From UBA7985 sp002711265 (lineage in GTDB: Bacteria; Pseudomonadota; Alphaproteobacteria; UBA7985): a DNA stretch of 64,000 nucleotides. Shown here piece after piece: positions 53,956 through 62,175 of the stretch. The stretch is from positions 47,921-111,920 of the forward strand of contig CBFIBS010000010.1 in NCBI GenBank assembly GCA_965660945.1, given 5' to 3'. Numbering within the stretch: position 1 is the first letter of the stretch; each line of letters begins with the position of its first letter. The translations under genes were made by a program, and so were the position numbers. Below the pieces are notes generated by a model. The model was not told the origin of the DNA. It made no database searches and was given only the letters and a program-made list of their open reading frames with translations.

Positions 53956-54987
53956 GTGACGGGTTCTGGAAACACCGACAAGCCTGAGATACCGGAAACA
54001 ACCGACGGGACCGTACGTCGGTTCCAGACCGACGGTCGACTGCTGCTGGGCATTGCGGCTTCGATCGTCGCTGCCCTCATGCTGACCACCATGGATGCCA
54101 TCGCCTTCAATCTGCGGCTGACCTACGGCGTGATCGAGATGCAGCTGATCCGGAACGTTTCAGCCATGGTGTTTCTGGTCTCGCTGATGCTGCTGCGGCG
54201 GGAGCGGTTCGTGCCGTGGTTTGGTGGGGCTAGCATCGCGGTTTTTCGTGGCATCACGATTGTCCCCATCGGGTTTCTGTTCTTCTCGTCGTTCAAGCTG
54301 CTCGATCAGGGGTCGGCGACGGCGTTGATTTTCACCTATCCGCTGATGCTGACGGTGCTGGCGACGGTGTTTCTGGGCGAACGCGCCGGGGTCTGGCGAT
54401 GGGGGGCGCTGCTGATTGGCTTCGCCGGGGTGGTGGCGGTGCAGGTGGCGCTGTGGCTGGCCAAGGGGGGCGAATGGGCGCTCGAGGACAGCGGCCGTCC
54501 GCTGTGGCTGACGGCGACCTACGCCCTGCTGCCCGTGGCTGCGGCGGTGATGTTCTCAGTGAACATGATCTCGCTGCGGTTCATGCCCAAGGGCGTCCCG
54601 GCGATTTCCATCACGTACGTCGGCGGGATCGCATCGCTGCTGACAATCTTGCCGGTCTGGGTGCTGTTCGGCGAGCGGATCCCCCTGGACTGGGCGGCCC
54701 ACTGGTGGCAGTTCGGGCTGATGGGCGTGGTGGCGATCGGGGCGGCGCAGGCGCTCAATATTGCCTATCGCTCAGCGCCGGCGGCGGTGGTGGGATCGCT
54801 GGAATACGTGGCGATCATCTTCGCGACTGGTCTGGCCTGGTTCACCCAGTCACTGATCCCGCCGGCGGGGATCTGGTTCGGCGTGGCGCTGATCATGACG
54901 GGCGGGATTGTGACAGCGTGGCGGGAGTCGGTGCACGCGAGGCGGAAATTGAGCCGCACGGATGGTGAAGCCGCTGCTGAAGACTAG
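53956..54987 (+). CDS. DMT-superfamily (EamA) transporter
   Basis: A 343-residue protein with ten hydrophobic segments and the duplicated EamA fold, for example SSFKLLDQGSATALIFTYPL and GAAQALNIAYRSAPAAVVGS. Hydrophilic N- and C-terminal tails are cytoplasmic by the positive-inside rule (HARRKLSR at the end). The substrate is unknown. It starts at GTG 53956. It is followed directly by the repeat region at 54988. Confidence 0.85.
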   Translation: MTGSGNTDKPEIPETTDGTVRRFQTDGRLLLGIAASIVAALMLTTMDAIAFNLRLTYGVIEMQLIRNVSAMVFLVSLMLLRRERFVPWFGGASIAVFRGITIVPIGFLFFSSFKLLDQGSATALIFTYPLMLTVLATVFLGERAGVWRWGALLIGFAGVVAVQVALWLAKGGEWALEDSGRPLWLTATYALLPVAAAVMFSVNMISLRFMPKGVPAISITYVGGIASLLTILPVWVLFGERIPLDWAAHWWQFGLMGVVAIGAAQALNIAYRSAPAAVVGSLEYVAIIFATGLAWFTQSLIPPAGIWFGVALIMTGGIVTAWRESVHARRKLSRTDGEAAAED

Positions 54988-55141
54988 GGTTGCGCCGACC
55001 TTGTCTCGACCGCTTCGCGGTCTTCGCCAAGGCGTCGCGCATTTTCCCTTGCGCTCAAGACGCTGCGCTGTGAGCTGCTCTTTAACTTTGCACTCAAAAC
55101 GACTGCGCCTGTGAACGCGTTGGAGATCTACGTTGAAACAC
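54988..55141. repeat. Intergenic repeat copy B1 (degenerate, tandem with B2)
   Basis: Begins immediately after the DMT stop codon. GGTTGCGCCGACC, the GACCGC-TTCG-CGGTC hairpin and GTCGCGCATTTTC are repeated, with changes, in the next unit starting at 55142. The middle part found in copies A and B2 is missing. The tail CACTCAAAACG..TGCGCCTGTGAACGCG matches the tail after copy A (given here in parts). Confidence 0.65.
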
Positions 55142-55345
55142 GGTTGCGCCGACTTGTCCCCGACCGCGCTTCGCGCGGCGGGGCCAAGCGTCGCGCATTT
55201 TCATAGAAAATGCGCAAATGCGTCAGGCTGCGTGCAGCGCGGCCTGTCCGTTTAACTACGCAGGGGAGATTTGTAAGCCGCGAAGCGGCGTCAAATCGAG
55301 CACGCAACCTCTCTGAAGTTTTGCTCAAAGCAGCGCCGGTTCTGA
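55142..55345. repeat. Intergenic repeat copy B2 (132 bp core at 55174-55305)
   Basis: The core at 55174-55305 is about 90% identical to copy A. It conserves the hairpins CGCATTTTC-N3-GAAAATGCG (55194-55214) and GCCGC-gaa-GCGGC inside AGATTTG/CAAATC arms. Upstream it shares GGTTGCGCCGAC with B1. Downstream a GAAGTT..GCTCAAA..GCGCCGGTT tail resembles the region after copy A. No protein-coding family is recognised on either strand. Confidence 0.8.
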
Positions 55346-55445
55346 GCGGAATAGCGCATCCATCACCAACAAATTTTCACAAACACATCTCAGGCATCGA
55401 AACTACCGCTGTCCAAGCTTTGACGAAGCGCATAAAACTCTCGCC

Positions 55446-58331
55446 ATGCTTGACCTGTTCGACCGCTCCGAAGGCCTGTCCGTCGACACAGCGCCCGCCC
55501 TGATCTGGCACGAGGGCGGCCTGTGGTGGTGTGCGCCCGGCCAGAGCGCACAGCAGCTCAGCCCCCAGGCCCTCAGCCAGGTCCTGACCAAAGACGCCCC
55601 GCTGGTCTGCCATATGCCGGCGCTGGCTCGGCGCGGCGGGCTGCAGCGTTTCCGCGCGCTGGACGTCCTCGAACTCTTCGCCTTCGTCCGCCCGGCGAGG
55701 ACGGTCACCCCGACCCCCCGCTCCCTCACGGCCGCCCTGGATATCGAAGCCCTGCCCGAGGGCGCCTCGCCCGAGGAGCAGGCCGGTAACCTGCGCGCTC
55801 TGGCCCGCGCGCTGCTGGCCGAAGCAACCGGGCTGGGCGCCGCCGACCGCGTGCTGCTCTCCGGCATCTGGATCACTGCACGGGCGCACTGGCCCTGGGC
55901 GCAACCGCTGGTGCGGGGCCTCGCCGCCGCTGCCGGCGACGCCGCCCTCGACCCCGGCGCAGACCAATCCCGCGCCCTGCGCGTCTGGGAGCGGATGGAC
56001 ACCTGGGAAGACGAAGCCGCCCTCGGCCGTCCCGGCACCGATCCGGTCACCGAAGCCGAGGCTCGTACCCAGCTCTCCAAGCTGCTCAGCATCGGTCGGG
56101 GTGATGTTGAGGAACGCCCTTCCCAGTCCGACTTTGCGTCTGCTGTGAGTCAGGCCTTTCACCCCCGCGAGGAGCGCGAATCCCCCCACATGGTGCTCGC
56201 CGAAGCCGGCACCGGGGTGGGCAAGACCCTCGGCTACCTCGCCCCCGCCACAGTCTGGGCGGGCAAGAACAAGGGCTCGGTCTGGGTCTCGACCTACACC
56301 CGCGCCCTGCAACGGCAGATCGACCAGGAGACCGACCGTCTGTTCGCCGACGGCGGCGCCAAGAACCGCAGCGTGGTGGTCCGCAAGGGCCGGGAGAACT
56401 ACCTCTGCCTGCTCAATCTGCAGGAAACCGGGCAGGCCGGCGGCCTTTCCGACCGCGACCGCATCGGCCTGGTCATCACCGCGCGCTGGGCCGAGCGCAG
56501 CCGCAACGGCGACATGGTCGGCGGCGACTTTCCGGCTTGGCTGATCGACCTGTTCGGCGGCAAGGTCACCACCGACCTCACCGACCAGCGCGGCGAGTGC
56601 CTCTATTCCGGCTGCCCGCACTACGGCAAGTGCGGCATCGAAAAGAACATCCGCAACGCCCGCAACGCCCGGCTGGTGATCGCCAACCACGCGCTCGTGC
56701 TCAACCAGGCCGGACAGGGACCGGAAAGCGACCTTTCCGAGCACGTGGTCTTCGACGAGGGCCACCACCTGTTCGACGCATCGGATTCCTTCTTCAGCGC
56801 CGGTCTCTCGGGCATGGAAACCGCCGAACTGCGGCGCTGGCTGCTGGGACCGGAGAGCGACCGGCGCGGCCGGGGTCGGGGCCTGCGCGTGCGCATGGAA
56901 GAAGTCGTGACCCTCGACCCGCGCCTGCCGGACCTGCTCAAGCACGTCGAGCAGGGGGCTTACGCCCTGCCCGGCCCGGGCTGGTACCAGCGACTGCGCG
57001 ACGGCACCCCCGACGGGGCGGGCGAGTACTTCCTCAGCTTTGTGGGGGAACAGGTCTACGCTCGGGCCGACAAGCCCGGCGACCCCTTCTCGATCGAGTG
57101 CACCCCGCGTCCTCCGGTGACGGGCCTGCTCGCCGCCGCCCGCGAATTCGGCGAAGCACTGGGCGGCCTGCTCAAACCGGTGCAGGACCTGCGTGCCTGC
57201 CTGATCGATGTGCTCGAACAGCCGACCGAGCAGGTGGCAGAGCACTCAGATGAGTCCCCCGATAGCCAAACGGCTGCCAGCGCTGGTAACGGGGCAAGCA
57301 GCAGCGATGTCGGCGACGACCGCCCCGTGCAATGGAAGTCGCAGGCCGACGCCCGGCGCCGCGCCGAAGCCATGGTGCGCTCGCTGGAACGCCGCGCCAT
57401 CGACCCGCTCACCGCCTGGTCCGCCATGCTGCGTGACCTTGAAACCGACCCGCCGCCCGACTTCGTCGACTGGTTCTCGGTCGAGCGCGTCGACGGCCGC
57501 GACCGTGACCTAGGCTACTACCGCCACTTCATCGACCCAATGAAGCCGTTCTCACAGCTGATGGCGCAGCAAGTACAGGGCTTCGTCGTCACCTCGGCAA
57601 CCCTGACAGACCCGGTCGCCGACGCCGAAGACGCCTGGGGCGTCGCCGAAGAACGCACCGGCGCGCGCCACCTGCGCAACGGGGCCTTTCGCGCCCGGGT
57701 GGCCAGCCCCTACGACTACGCCAATCAGGCTGAAGTGCTGATCGTCGGTGACGTGCCCAAGAACCAGCCCGGGGCGCTGGCTGCGGCCTTCGAGAGCCTG
57801 TTCAAGGCCTCAGGCGGTGGCGGGATCGGGCTGTTCACCGCAATCCGCCGCCTGCGTGGGGTCTACGACCGCATCCGCACGCCACTGGAGGAGAGCGGCC
57901 TCCCGCTGTTCGCCCAGCACGTCGACGCCATGGACACCGGTACACTGGTCGATATTTTCCGGGACGAGACCAACGCTTGCCTGCTTGGCACCGATGCCGT
58001 CCGCGACGGGGTCGACGTCCCGGGCGACAGCCTGCGCCTGCTCGCCTTCGAGCGCGTGCCCTGGCCCCGGCCCGATATCCTGCACCGGGCACGGCGCGAT
58101 GCCTTCGGCGGCCGCGCGCTGGACGACATGCTCGCCCGGGCCAAGCTGCGGCAGGCCTTTGGCCGCCTGATCCGACGGCAGACCGACCGCGGTGTGTTCG
58201 TGCTGCTCGACCCGATGATGCCCTCGCGGCTGGAAAGCGCCTTCCCCAGCGGGGTGCCCATTCACCGGCTGGGGCTGGACGAGGCCTGCGAGCGCATCCG
58301 GGCGTTCCTGCCGGAAAGTCAGCCACGCTGA
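55446..58331 (+). CDS. DinG/XPD-like Fe-S superfamily 2 DNA helicase
   Basis: A 961-residue ATP-dependent helicase. About 245 N-terminal residues have no recognised domain. Walker A is AEAGTGVGKTLGY (near 253) and the DEAH-type Walker B is FDEGHH (near 435). Four cysteines between the Walker boxes, C321, C385, C390 and C396 (YLCLLN; GECLYSGCPHYGKCG), fit the 4Fe-4S domain of XPD/DinG enzymes. C-terminal motifs VTSATLTDP, LLGTDAVRDGVDVPGDSL and QAFGRLIRRQTDRGVFVLLD complete the core. Role: unwinding of forked DNA, D-loops or R-loops. It lacks an exonuclease domain. 100 bp after the repeat region. Confidence 0.9.
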   Translation: MLDLFDRSEGLSVDTAPALIWHEGGLWWCAPGQSAQQLSPQALSQVLTKDAPLVCHMPALARRGGLQRFRALDVLELFAFVRPARTVTPTPRSLTAALDIEALPEGASPEEQAGNLRALARALLAEATGLGAADRVLLSGIWITARAHWPWAQPLVRGLAAAAGDAALDPGADQSRALRVWERMDTWEDEAALGRPGTDPVTEAEARTQLSKLLSIGRGDVEERPSQSDFASAVSQAFHPREERESPHMVLAEAGTGVGKTLGYLAPATVWAGKNKGSVWVSTYTRALQRQIDQETDRLFADGGAKNRSVVVRKGRENYLCLLNLQETGQAGGLSDRDRIGLVITARWAERSRNGDMVGGDFPAWLIDLFGGKVTTDLTDQRGECLYSGCPHYGKCGIEKNIRNARNARLVIANHALVLNQAGQGPESDLSEHVVFDEGHHLFDASDSFFSAGLSGMETAELRRWLLGPESDRRGRGRGLRVRMEEVVTLDPRLPDLLKHVEQGAYALPGPGWYQRLRDGTPDGAGEYFLSFVGEQVYARADKPGDPFSIECTPRPPVTGLLAAAREFGEALGGLLKPVQDLRACLIDVLEQPTEQVAEHSDESPDSQTAASAGNGASSSDVGDDRPVQWKSQADARRRAEAMVRSLERRAIDPLTAWSAMLRDLETDPPPDFVDWFSVERVDGRDRDLGYYRHFIDPMKPFSQLMAQQVQGFVVTSATLTDPVADAEDAWGVAEERTGARHLRNGAFRARVASPYDYANQAEVLIVGDVPKNQPGALAAAFESLFKASGGGGIGLFTAIRRLRGVYDRIRTPLEESGLPLFAQHVDAMDTGTLVDIFRDETNACLLGTDAVRDGVDVPGDSLRLLAFERVPWPRPDILHRARRDAFGGRALDDMLARAKLRQAFGRLIRRQTDRGVFVLLDPMMPSRLESAFPSGVPIHRLGLDEACERIRAFLPESQPR

Positions 58332-58335
58332 TCCC

Positions 58336-58364
58336 TTGTCGGCCCAGACCGATACACCTATAGA
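58336..58364 (+). promoter_or_regulatory. Candidate sigma-70-type promoter of the TerB-like gene
   Basis: TTGTCG (58336-58341), a 17 bp spacer and TATAGA (58359-58364) give a reasonable -35/-10 pair just after the helicase stop codon. Transcription would begin near 58371, about 65 bp upstream of the ATG at 58438. Confidence 0.45.
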
Positions 58365-58385
58365 ATAGAGAAAATTTTATGGTTT

Positions 58386-58411
58386 CTGAGGCAGGCGTGG
58401 TCTTGCCTCAG
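58386..58411 (+). promoter_or_regulatory. Inverted repeat in the leader of the TerB-like gene
   Basis: CTGAGGCA (58386-58393) and TGCCTCAG (58404-58411) are perfect 8 bp arms with a 10 bp spacer. It lies between the candidate promoter and the start codon. It may be an operator or a leader hairpin. There is no T-run after it. Confidence 0.4.
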
Positions 58412-58437
58412 GACCCGCTGACAAAGGATGCGATCCC

Positions 58438-58842
58438 ATGGCCGCCCACCACGACGCCCTCATCGCCATCATGGTGCTGACCTCCGCCGCCGATAACGAC
58501 ATGACCGACAAGGAGCTGAAGAAAATGGGCGACGTTGTCGGCAACTGGCCGGTGTTCGAGAATTTCGCCGTCGCCGATCTGCCCGCCACCGCCACCCGGA
58601 TCAGCGATGCACTGGAGCAGGAAGACGGTCTGGAGGCCCTGTTCGACGAGATGCAGGACGCGCTCAGCTGGCAGCTGCGCGAAACCGCCTACGCGCTGGC
58701 CTGCGAGATGGCCGCGACCGACGGGGTGCTGACCGACGAAGAGATGCAGATCCTTGAACTCGTGCGCCACCGGCTGGGTATCGACCGGCTGATCGCGGCC
58801 GGGATCGAACGCGGCGTCCGCGCCCGGTTCGCGACGGCCTGA
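58438..58842 (+). CDS. TerB-like tellurite-resistance-domain protein
   Basis: A 134-residue all-helical protein of the TerB/DjlA-N type. MVLTSAADNDMTDKELKKM and CEMAATDGVLTDEEMQILEL are the paired Asp-rich motifs (D-x-D/E followed by E) that define the fold and may bind a divalent ion. TerB domains occur in membrane-associated stress and metal-sensing systems. The function of stand-alone proteins like this is unknown. No other ter genes are present. It precedes a DUF2306 membrane gene by 36 bp. Confidence 0.8.
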   Translation: MAAHHDALIAIMVLTSAADNDMTDKELKKMGDVVGNWPVFENFAVADLPATATRISDALEQEDGLEALFDEMQDALSWQLRETAYALACEMAATDGVLTDEEMQILELVRHRLGIDRLIAAGIERGVRARFATA

Positions 58843-58878
58843 TACCCCCTCCGCCCCCCCCTGCAGAAGCCCATACGA

Positions 58879-59286
58879 ATGATCGACTGGCTCGACCCCC
58901 TGACCGAAGCAGGCTGGCTCATCACCCTGCACGCCAGCACGGCGATGCTGTCGCTGCTGCTGGGTGTCTTCATTCTGGTGCGACCCAAGGGCAGCCTTGT
59001 GCATCGCGCTCTGGGCTATGCCTGGTTGGCGGGGATGGCGCTGGCCGTGCTATCATCGCTGTTCATCAGCCAGATCCGGCTTTGGGGGCCTTTCAGCCCC
59101 ATCCACCTGCTGTCAGTGTTCACGATTTTCTCGCTTCTTTACGGCTGGCACGCGGCGCGACGCCACGACCGGCGAACCCACCAGATCACCATGATCGCGA
59201 CGTGGGTCGGGGCGCTGGGCCTGAACTTTTGGTTCACTCTGCTGCCCGGACGGGTTATGCACGAGCTGTTTTTTGGCACTGCCTGA
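58879..59286 (+). CDS. DUF2306 membrane protein
   Basis: A 135-residue protein with four hydrophobic helices. LHASTAMLSLLLGVFILVRPKG, GSLVHRALGYAWLAGM, PIHLLSVFTIFSLLYGWHAA and RHDRRTHQITMIATW fit DUF2306 (the first is given as LHASTAMLSLLLG elsewhere in the family). Conserved histidines on helix ends (H about 13, 42, 76, 87, 96) hint at heme or metal binding, but the function is unknown. It lies between the TerB-like gene and the sodium channel gene. Confidence 0.75.
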   Translation: MIDWLDPLTEAGWLITLHASTAMLSLLLGVFILVRPKGSLVHRALGYAWLAGMALAVLSSLFISQIRLWGPFSPIHLLSVFTIFSLLYGWHAARRHDRRTHQITMIATWVGALGLNFWFTLLPGRVMHELFFGTA

Positions 59287-59326
59287 TCGCGCCTGAACCC
59301 TCTGTGAACGACGAGCCTGACGACCC

Positions 59327-60385
59327 GTGAAAGCCCCCCTCTCCGGCGCGCACGCCGCCGCCCGCTCCAACAACGCCCCGCACGTCGCAAAGCCCGGCGG
59401 CAACCGGACCCCCCCGGCACGCCCGGAGGCTGAGGCGCTCCCGTCCAGTGCCCTGATCCGGCTGGTCGAAGCGGGCTGGTTCCGCACGATGGTGATCGTG
59501 GTGATCGTGGTCAACGCCATTGTGCTGGGGCTGTTGACCTCACAGACCGTCCGCGAGGCCGGCAACGGCCTGATCGGCCGCGGACTGGTGATCCTCGATA
59601 TCGCCGCGCTGAGCTTTTTCATCGGTGAAATCGGACTGAAGCTGGTCGCCTACCGCCAGCGGTTCTTCCGCGACCCGTGGAACTGGTTCGACCTCGCCGT
59701 GGTGATCATCGCCCTGCTGCCCGCCTCAGACTCGCTCAAGGTGCTGCGCGCGCTGCGGGTGCTGCGGGTGCTCCGGCTGGTCGCAGCGATCCCGGCGATG
59801 CGGCTGGTGGTCTCCGGTCTGTTCCGCGCCTTGCCGGGCATGGGTTCGGCGGCGCTGCTGCTGCTGCTGATCCACTACGTCTTCGCGGTCATCGGGGTGC
59901 AGCTCTACGGTGGTACCGTGTACGGCGGCTATGGCGACAATGGCTACGACTACTTCGCCGATCTGGGCCGGGCGCTGTACACGCTGTTCCAGATCATGAC
60001 GCTGGAAAGCTGGTCGCACGGCATCGTCCGGCCGATCATGGATGTGCACCCGAATTCGTGGATCTTCTTCGTCCTGTTCGTGGTGATTTCGGCCTTCGCC
60101 GCCCTGAACCTGTTCATCGGTATTCTGGTCAACGCCATGGACAGCGCCAAGGACGAGCAGGAAAGCCACCTGAGCGCAGAAGAAGTGGCCGACCCGGCCC
60201 AGCTGGCCATGCTCGATGAGCTGCGCGAGATCCGCGCCGAAGTGAAGGAACTACGCACGCAGCTGGAGGAAAGACCAGCTGCCGCGCCGGCTGCCCGCAA
60301 AGCCCCCGCGAAGAAAAGCGCCACGAAGACCGCCACGAAGGGCGCCACGAAGGTCGCCAAAGGCAGCACCAAAGCCGCCAAATAG
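59327..60385 (+). CDS. Bacterial voltage-gated sodium channel (BacNav) with basic C-terminal tail
   Basis: A 352-residue single-domain six-helix ion channel. The S4 voltage sensor has Arg at every third position (VLRALRVLRVLRLV), and the pore has the selectivity filter TLESWS (T225-S230), the motif of NaChBac/NavAb sodium channels. S6 (FAALNLFIGILVNAMD) is followed by an acidic then coiled-coil region (DELREIRAEVKELRTQLEE) that would tetramerise. The last ~45 residues are Lys/Ala/Thr-rich and histone-H1-like (KSATKTATKGATKVAKG), unusual for this family. The start GTG 59327 is the upstream-most reasonable codon. The N-terminal 45 residues are disordered. Confidence 0.9.
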   Translation: MKAPLSGAHAAARSNNAPHVAKPGGNRTPPARPEAEALPSSALIRLVEAGWFRTMVIVVIVVNAIVLGLLTSQTVREAGNGLIGRGLVILDIAALSFFIGEIGLKLVAYRQRFFRDPWNWFDLAVVIIALLPASDSLKVLRALRVLRVLRLVAAIPAMRLVVSGLFRALPGMGSAALLLLLIHYVFAVIGVQLYGGTVYGGYGDNGYDYFADLGRALYTLFQIMTLESWSHGIVRPIMDVHPNSWIFFVLFVVISAFAALNLFIGILVNAMDSAKDEQESHLSAEEVADPAQLAMLDELREIRAEVKELRTQLEERPAAAPAARKAPAKKSATKTATKGATKVAKGSTKAAK

Positions 60386-60396
60386 GACAGCGACGC

Positions 60397-61278
60397 CTAG
60401 GGGACTCCTGCCTCCGCGTCTGTCACCGCTCTGCGCCGCAGCCCAAGCGCGGCCAGCCCGGCCCCGCCGACGATCAGCAGCGTGGCCAGACCCAGCGCCC
60501 AGCTCGGCTGCGCCCGCCCGGCCAGCACCAGCAGCACGGTCGAGAGCAGCGGCGCGAAGTAGCTCAGCGCCCCGAGCAGCGTGACGTTGCCGTGCTTGGT
60601 GCCGAAATCCCAGACGAAGAACGCCAGCCCCATCGGCCCCAGTGCCAGCCCGACCAGCCCGACCCACTCCAGGCCGCGCGGCGTCACCCAGTCCTCGAAG
60701 GCCAGCGACAGTCCCAGCCCGCCCAGCGCCGCCACGCCGCAGTAGACCACCACGGCCACGGTGGGCACCGCGCTGAAGCGCCGGTTGAGCACGGAGTAGC
60801 CCGACCACAGCAGCGCGCAGACCAGCGCGAAGCCGTAGCCCGCCGCGTATTCAGCGCGAAACCCGCCCTCGGCCGGGTCGAAGACCAGCAGCGCGGCTCC
60901 GACCAGCCCCAGCGCGCCGCCGATGACCGGCAGCGTCCAGCGGCCCAGCGGCTGCCCCAGCATCGACAGCAGCACGATCAGCAGCGGCCACAGATAGGCG
61001 ATCAGCCCCGCCTGCGCCGTCGGCGCGTTCTTGAGCGCGAGCATGTAGAAGGCGTGGTAGCCGAACAGCCCGACGATCCCCAGCACCCAGCCACCCACGG
61101 GCACCGCGCGCAGGGAGGCCAGCGCCCCGCGCCGCAGCAGCATGGGCAGGCTCAGCAGGGTCGCCAGCCCGAAGGTCAGCGCCAGCCACTCGAACAGCGG
61201 CAACCGCGTGGTCAGGGAGGTGAGCAGGGCCAGCGCGGCCCAGAGCAATATCGCGCCGAAGCCGATCAGGGTGGGCAT
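60397..61278 (-). CDS. DMT-superfamily (EamA) transporter
   Basis: A 293-residue ten-helix exporter, the third EamA-type gene in the window. MPTLIGFGAILLWAALALLT, GLFGYHAFYMLALKNAPTAQ and LGPMGLAFFVWDFGTKHGNV resemble the aromatic amino-acid exporter YddG group, which suggests an amino-acid or related metabolite substrate, with low certainty. It converges on the sodium channel gene (11 bp between stops). Its start codon lies inside the 80 bp segment duplicated across the assembly gap. Confidence 0.85.
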   Translation of the reverse strand: MPTLIGFGAILLWAALALLTSLTTRLPLFEWLALTFGLATLLSLPMLLRRGALASLRAVPVGGWVLGIVGLFGYHAFYMLALKNAPTAQAGLIAYLWPLLIVLLSMLGQPLGRWTLPVIGGALGLVGAALLVFDPAEGGFRAEYAAGYGFALVCALLWSGYSVLNRRFSAVPTVAVVVYCGVAALGGLGLSLAFEDWVTPRGLEWVGLVGLALGPMGLAFFVWDFGTKHGNVTLLGALSYFAPLLSTVLLVLAGRAQPSWALGLATLLIVGGAGLAALGLRRRAVTDAEAGVP

Positions 61279-61349
61279 GGACGGAGCAATCCCGGTTCAG
61301 TGGGGTGACAGGCTGCGCCCGGGCGTTGAACCCGTGTGCGCGGCCCCGA
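61270..61349. repeat. 80 bp segment duplicated across assembly gap, left copy
   Basis: This 80 bp, containing the start of the DMT gene, is identical to 61447-61526. The two copies directly flank a run of N, which is the pattern left when two contigs that overlap are placed side by side rather than merged. Confidence 0.9.
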
Positions 61350-61446
61350 NNNNNNNNNNNNNNNNNNNNNNNNNNNNNNNNNNNNNNNNNNNNNNNNNNN
61401 NNNNNNNNNNNNNNNNNNNNNNNNNNNNNNNNNNNNNNNNNNNNNN
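61350..61446. other. Assembly gap (97 N)
   Basis: A run of 97 undetermined bases. Because its flanks are identical over 80 bp, it may contain no missing sequence at all. Confidence 0.98.
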
Positions 61447-61526
61447 GGTGGGCATGGACGGAGCAATCCCGGTTCAGTGGGGTGACAGGCTGCGCCCGGG
61501 CGTTGAACCCGTGTGCGCGGCCCCGA
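61447..61526. repeat. 80 bp segment duplicated across assembly gap, right copy
   Basis: Exact copy of 61270-61349. It ends 24 bp before the MAPEG stop codon. If the join is artificial, the DMT start and the MAPEG end are really about 275 bp apart on one continuous sequence, not about 450 bp. Confidence 0.9.
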
Positions 61527-61549
61527 AATCAGAGCCTGCGCACTATGGC

Positions 61550-61960
61550 TCAGATCGGCGCGAGGCGGAACACGCTCCACCCAACAATGACAATCCCGAG
61601 GATCGACCCGGCGTAGGCCGCGGTGCGAACATAGGGCACCGCGCCGAGGAAACACAGCCAGTGCACGACCCGGCTGATCAGGTAGAGCCAGCCCCCGGCG
61701 AGCGCGACGCGCTTGATGTCATCGACCCCGACCCGGTCGCCGAGGTAGACGGCCAACACGGCCAGCGCCATGAAACTGATGTAGGTTTCGAGGTGGTTGT
61801 CCATGGCCCGCTGCGCGCGCTTGCCCCAGCCTTCGAGCGCCATGACGTTGGCGTCGGTGCGCAGCTTGTCCTCGACGCTGGTGCTCATGAGCTTATAGGC
61901 GCCGGGCCCGAGGGAAATGATGAAGGTGAGCAGGGTGGCGAGCAGGATGACCGTGACCAT
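61550..61960 (-). CDS. MAPEG-family membrane protein
   Basis: A 136-residue four-helix membrane protein. The conserved RAQRAMDNHLETYISFMAL (Arg and the N-x-x-E motif that bind glutathione in family members) and the helix 4 segment place it in MAPEG (membrane-associated eicosanoid/glutathione metabolism). Bacterial members can be glutathione transferases or peroxidases. The function here is not determined. It lies between the assembly gap and the ATP synthase terminator. Confidence 0.83.
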   Translation of the reverse strand: MVTVILLATLLTFIISLGPGAYKLMSTSVEDKLRTDANVMALEGWGKRAQRAMDNHLETYISFMALAVLAVYLGDRVGVDDIKRVALAGGWLYLISRVVHWLCFLGAVPYVRTAAYAGSILGIVIVGWSVFRLAPI

Positions 61961-62064
61961 GGCGGGGGCTGTTCCTCGGTGGGGTGTGGGACTGTTCTAC
62001 CCCTAAGATTTTACCATTCCGACCGGAGACAAGTCTTGAGGCACTGAATCACGCCGTTTTGCAC

Positions 62065-62104
62065 AAAAAAGGGCGGGGGACCCGCGAGGTCCAACCGCCC
62101 TTTT
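62065..62104 (-). terminator. Rho-independent terminator of the atp operon
   Basis: AAAGGGCGG (62068-62076) pairs with CCGCCCTTT (62095-62103). An inner GGACC/GGTCC pairing extends the stem. On the minus strand it is followed by T residues (62070-62065). It lies about 70 bp beyond the atpC stop, as expected for the end of the ATP synthase operon. Confidence 0.85.
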
Positions 62105-62175
62105 CGTTAAATTCGTATCCGGCTGGCTGACACCGCCAGCCCGAGCCGTCCGTCTGTCTGTCGTCAGACTGAGCC

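Noticed and set aside
61270..61526. A genuine biological direct repeat at the DMT/MAPEG boundary
   Set aside because: Exact 80 bp identity directly abutting Ns is better explained by unmerged contig ends.
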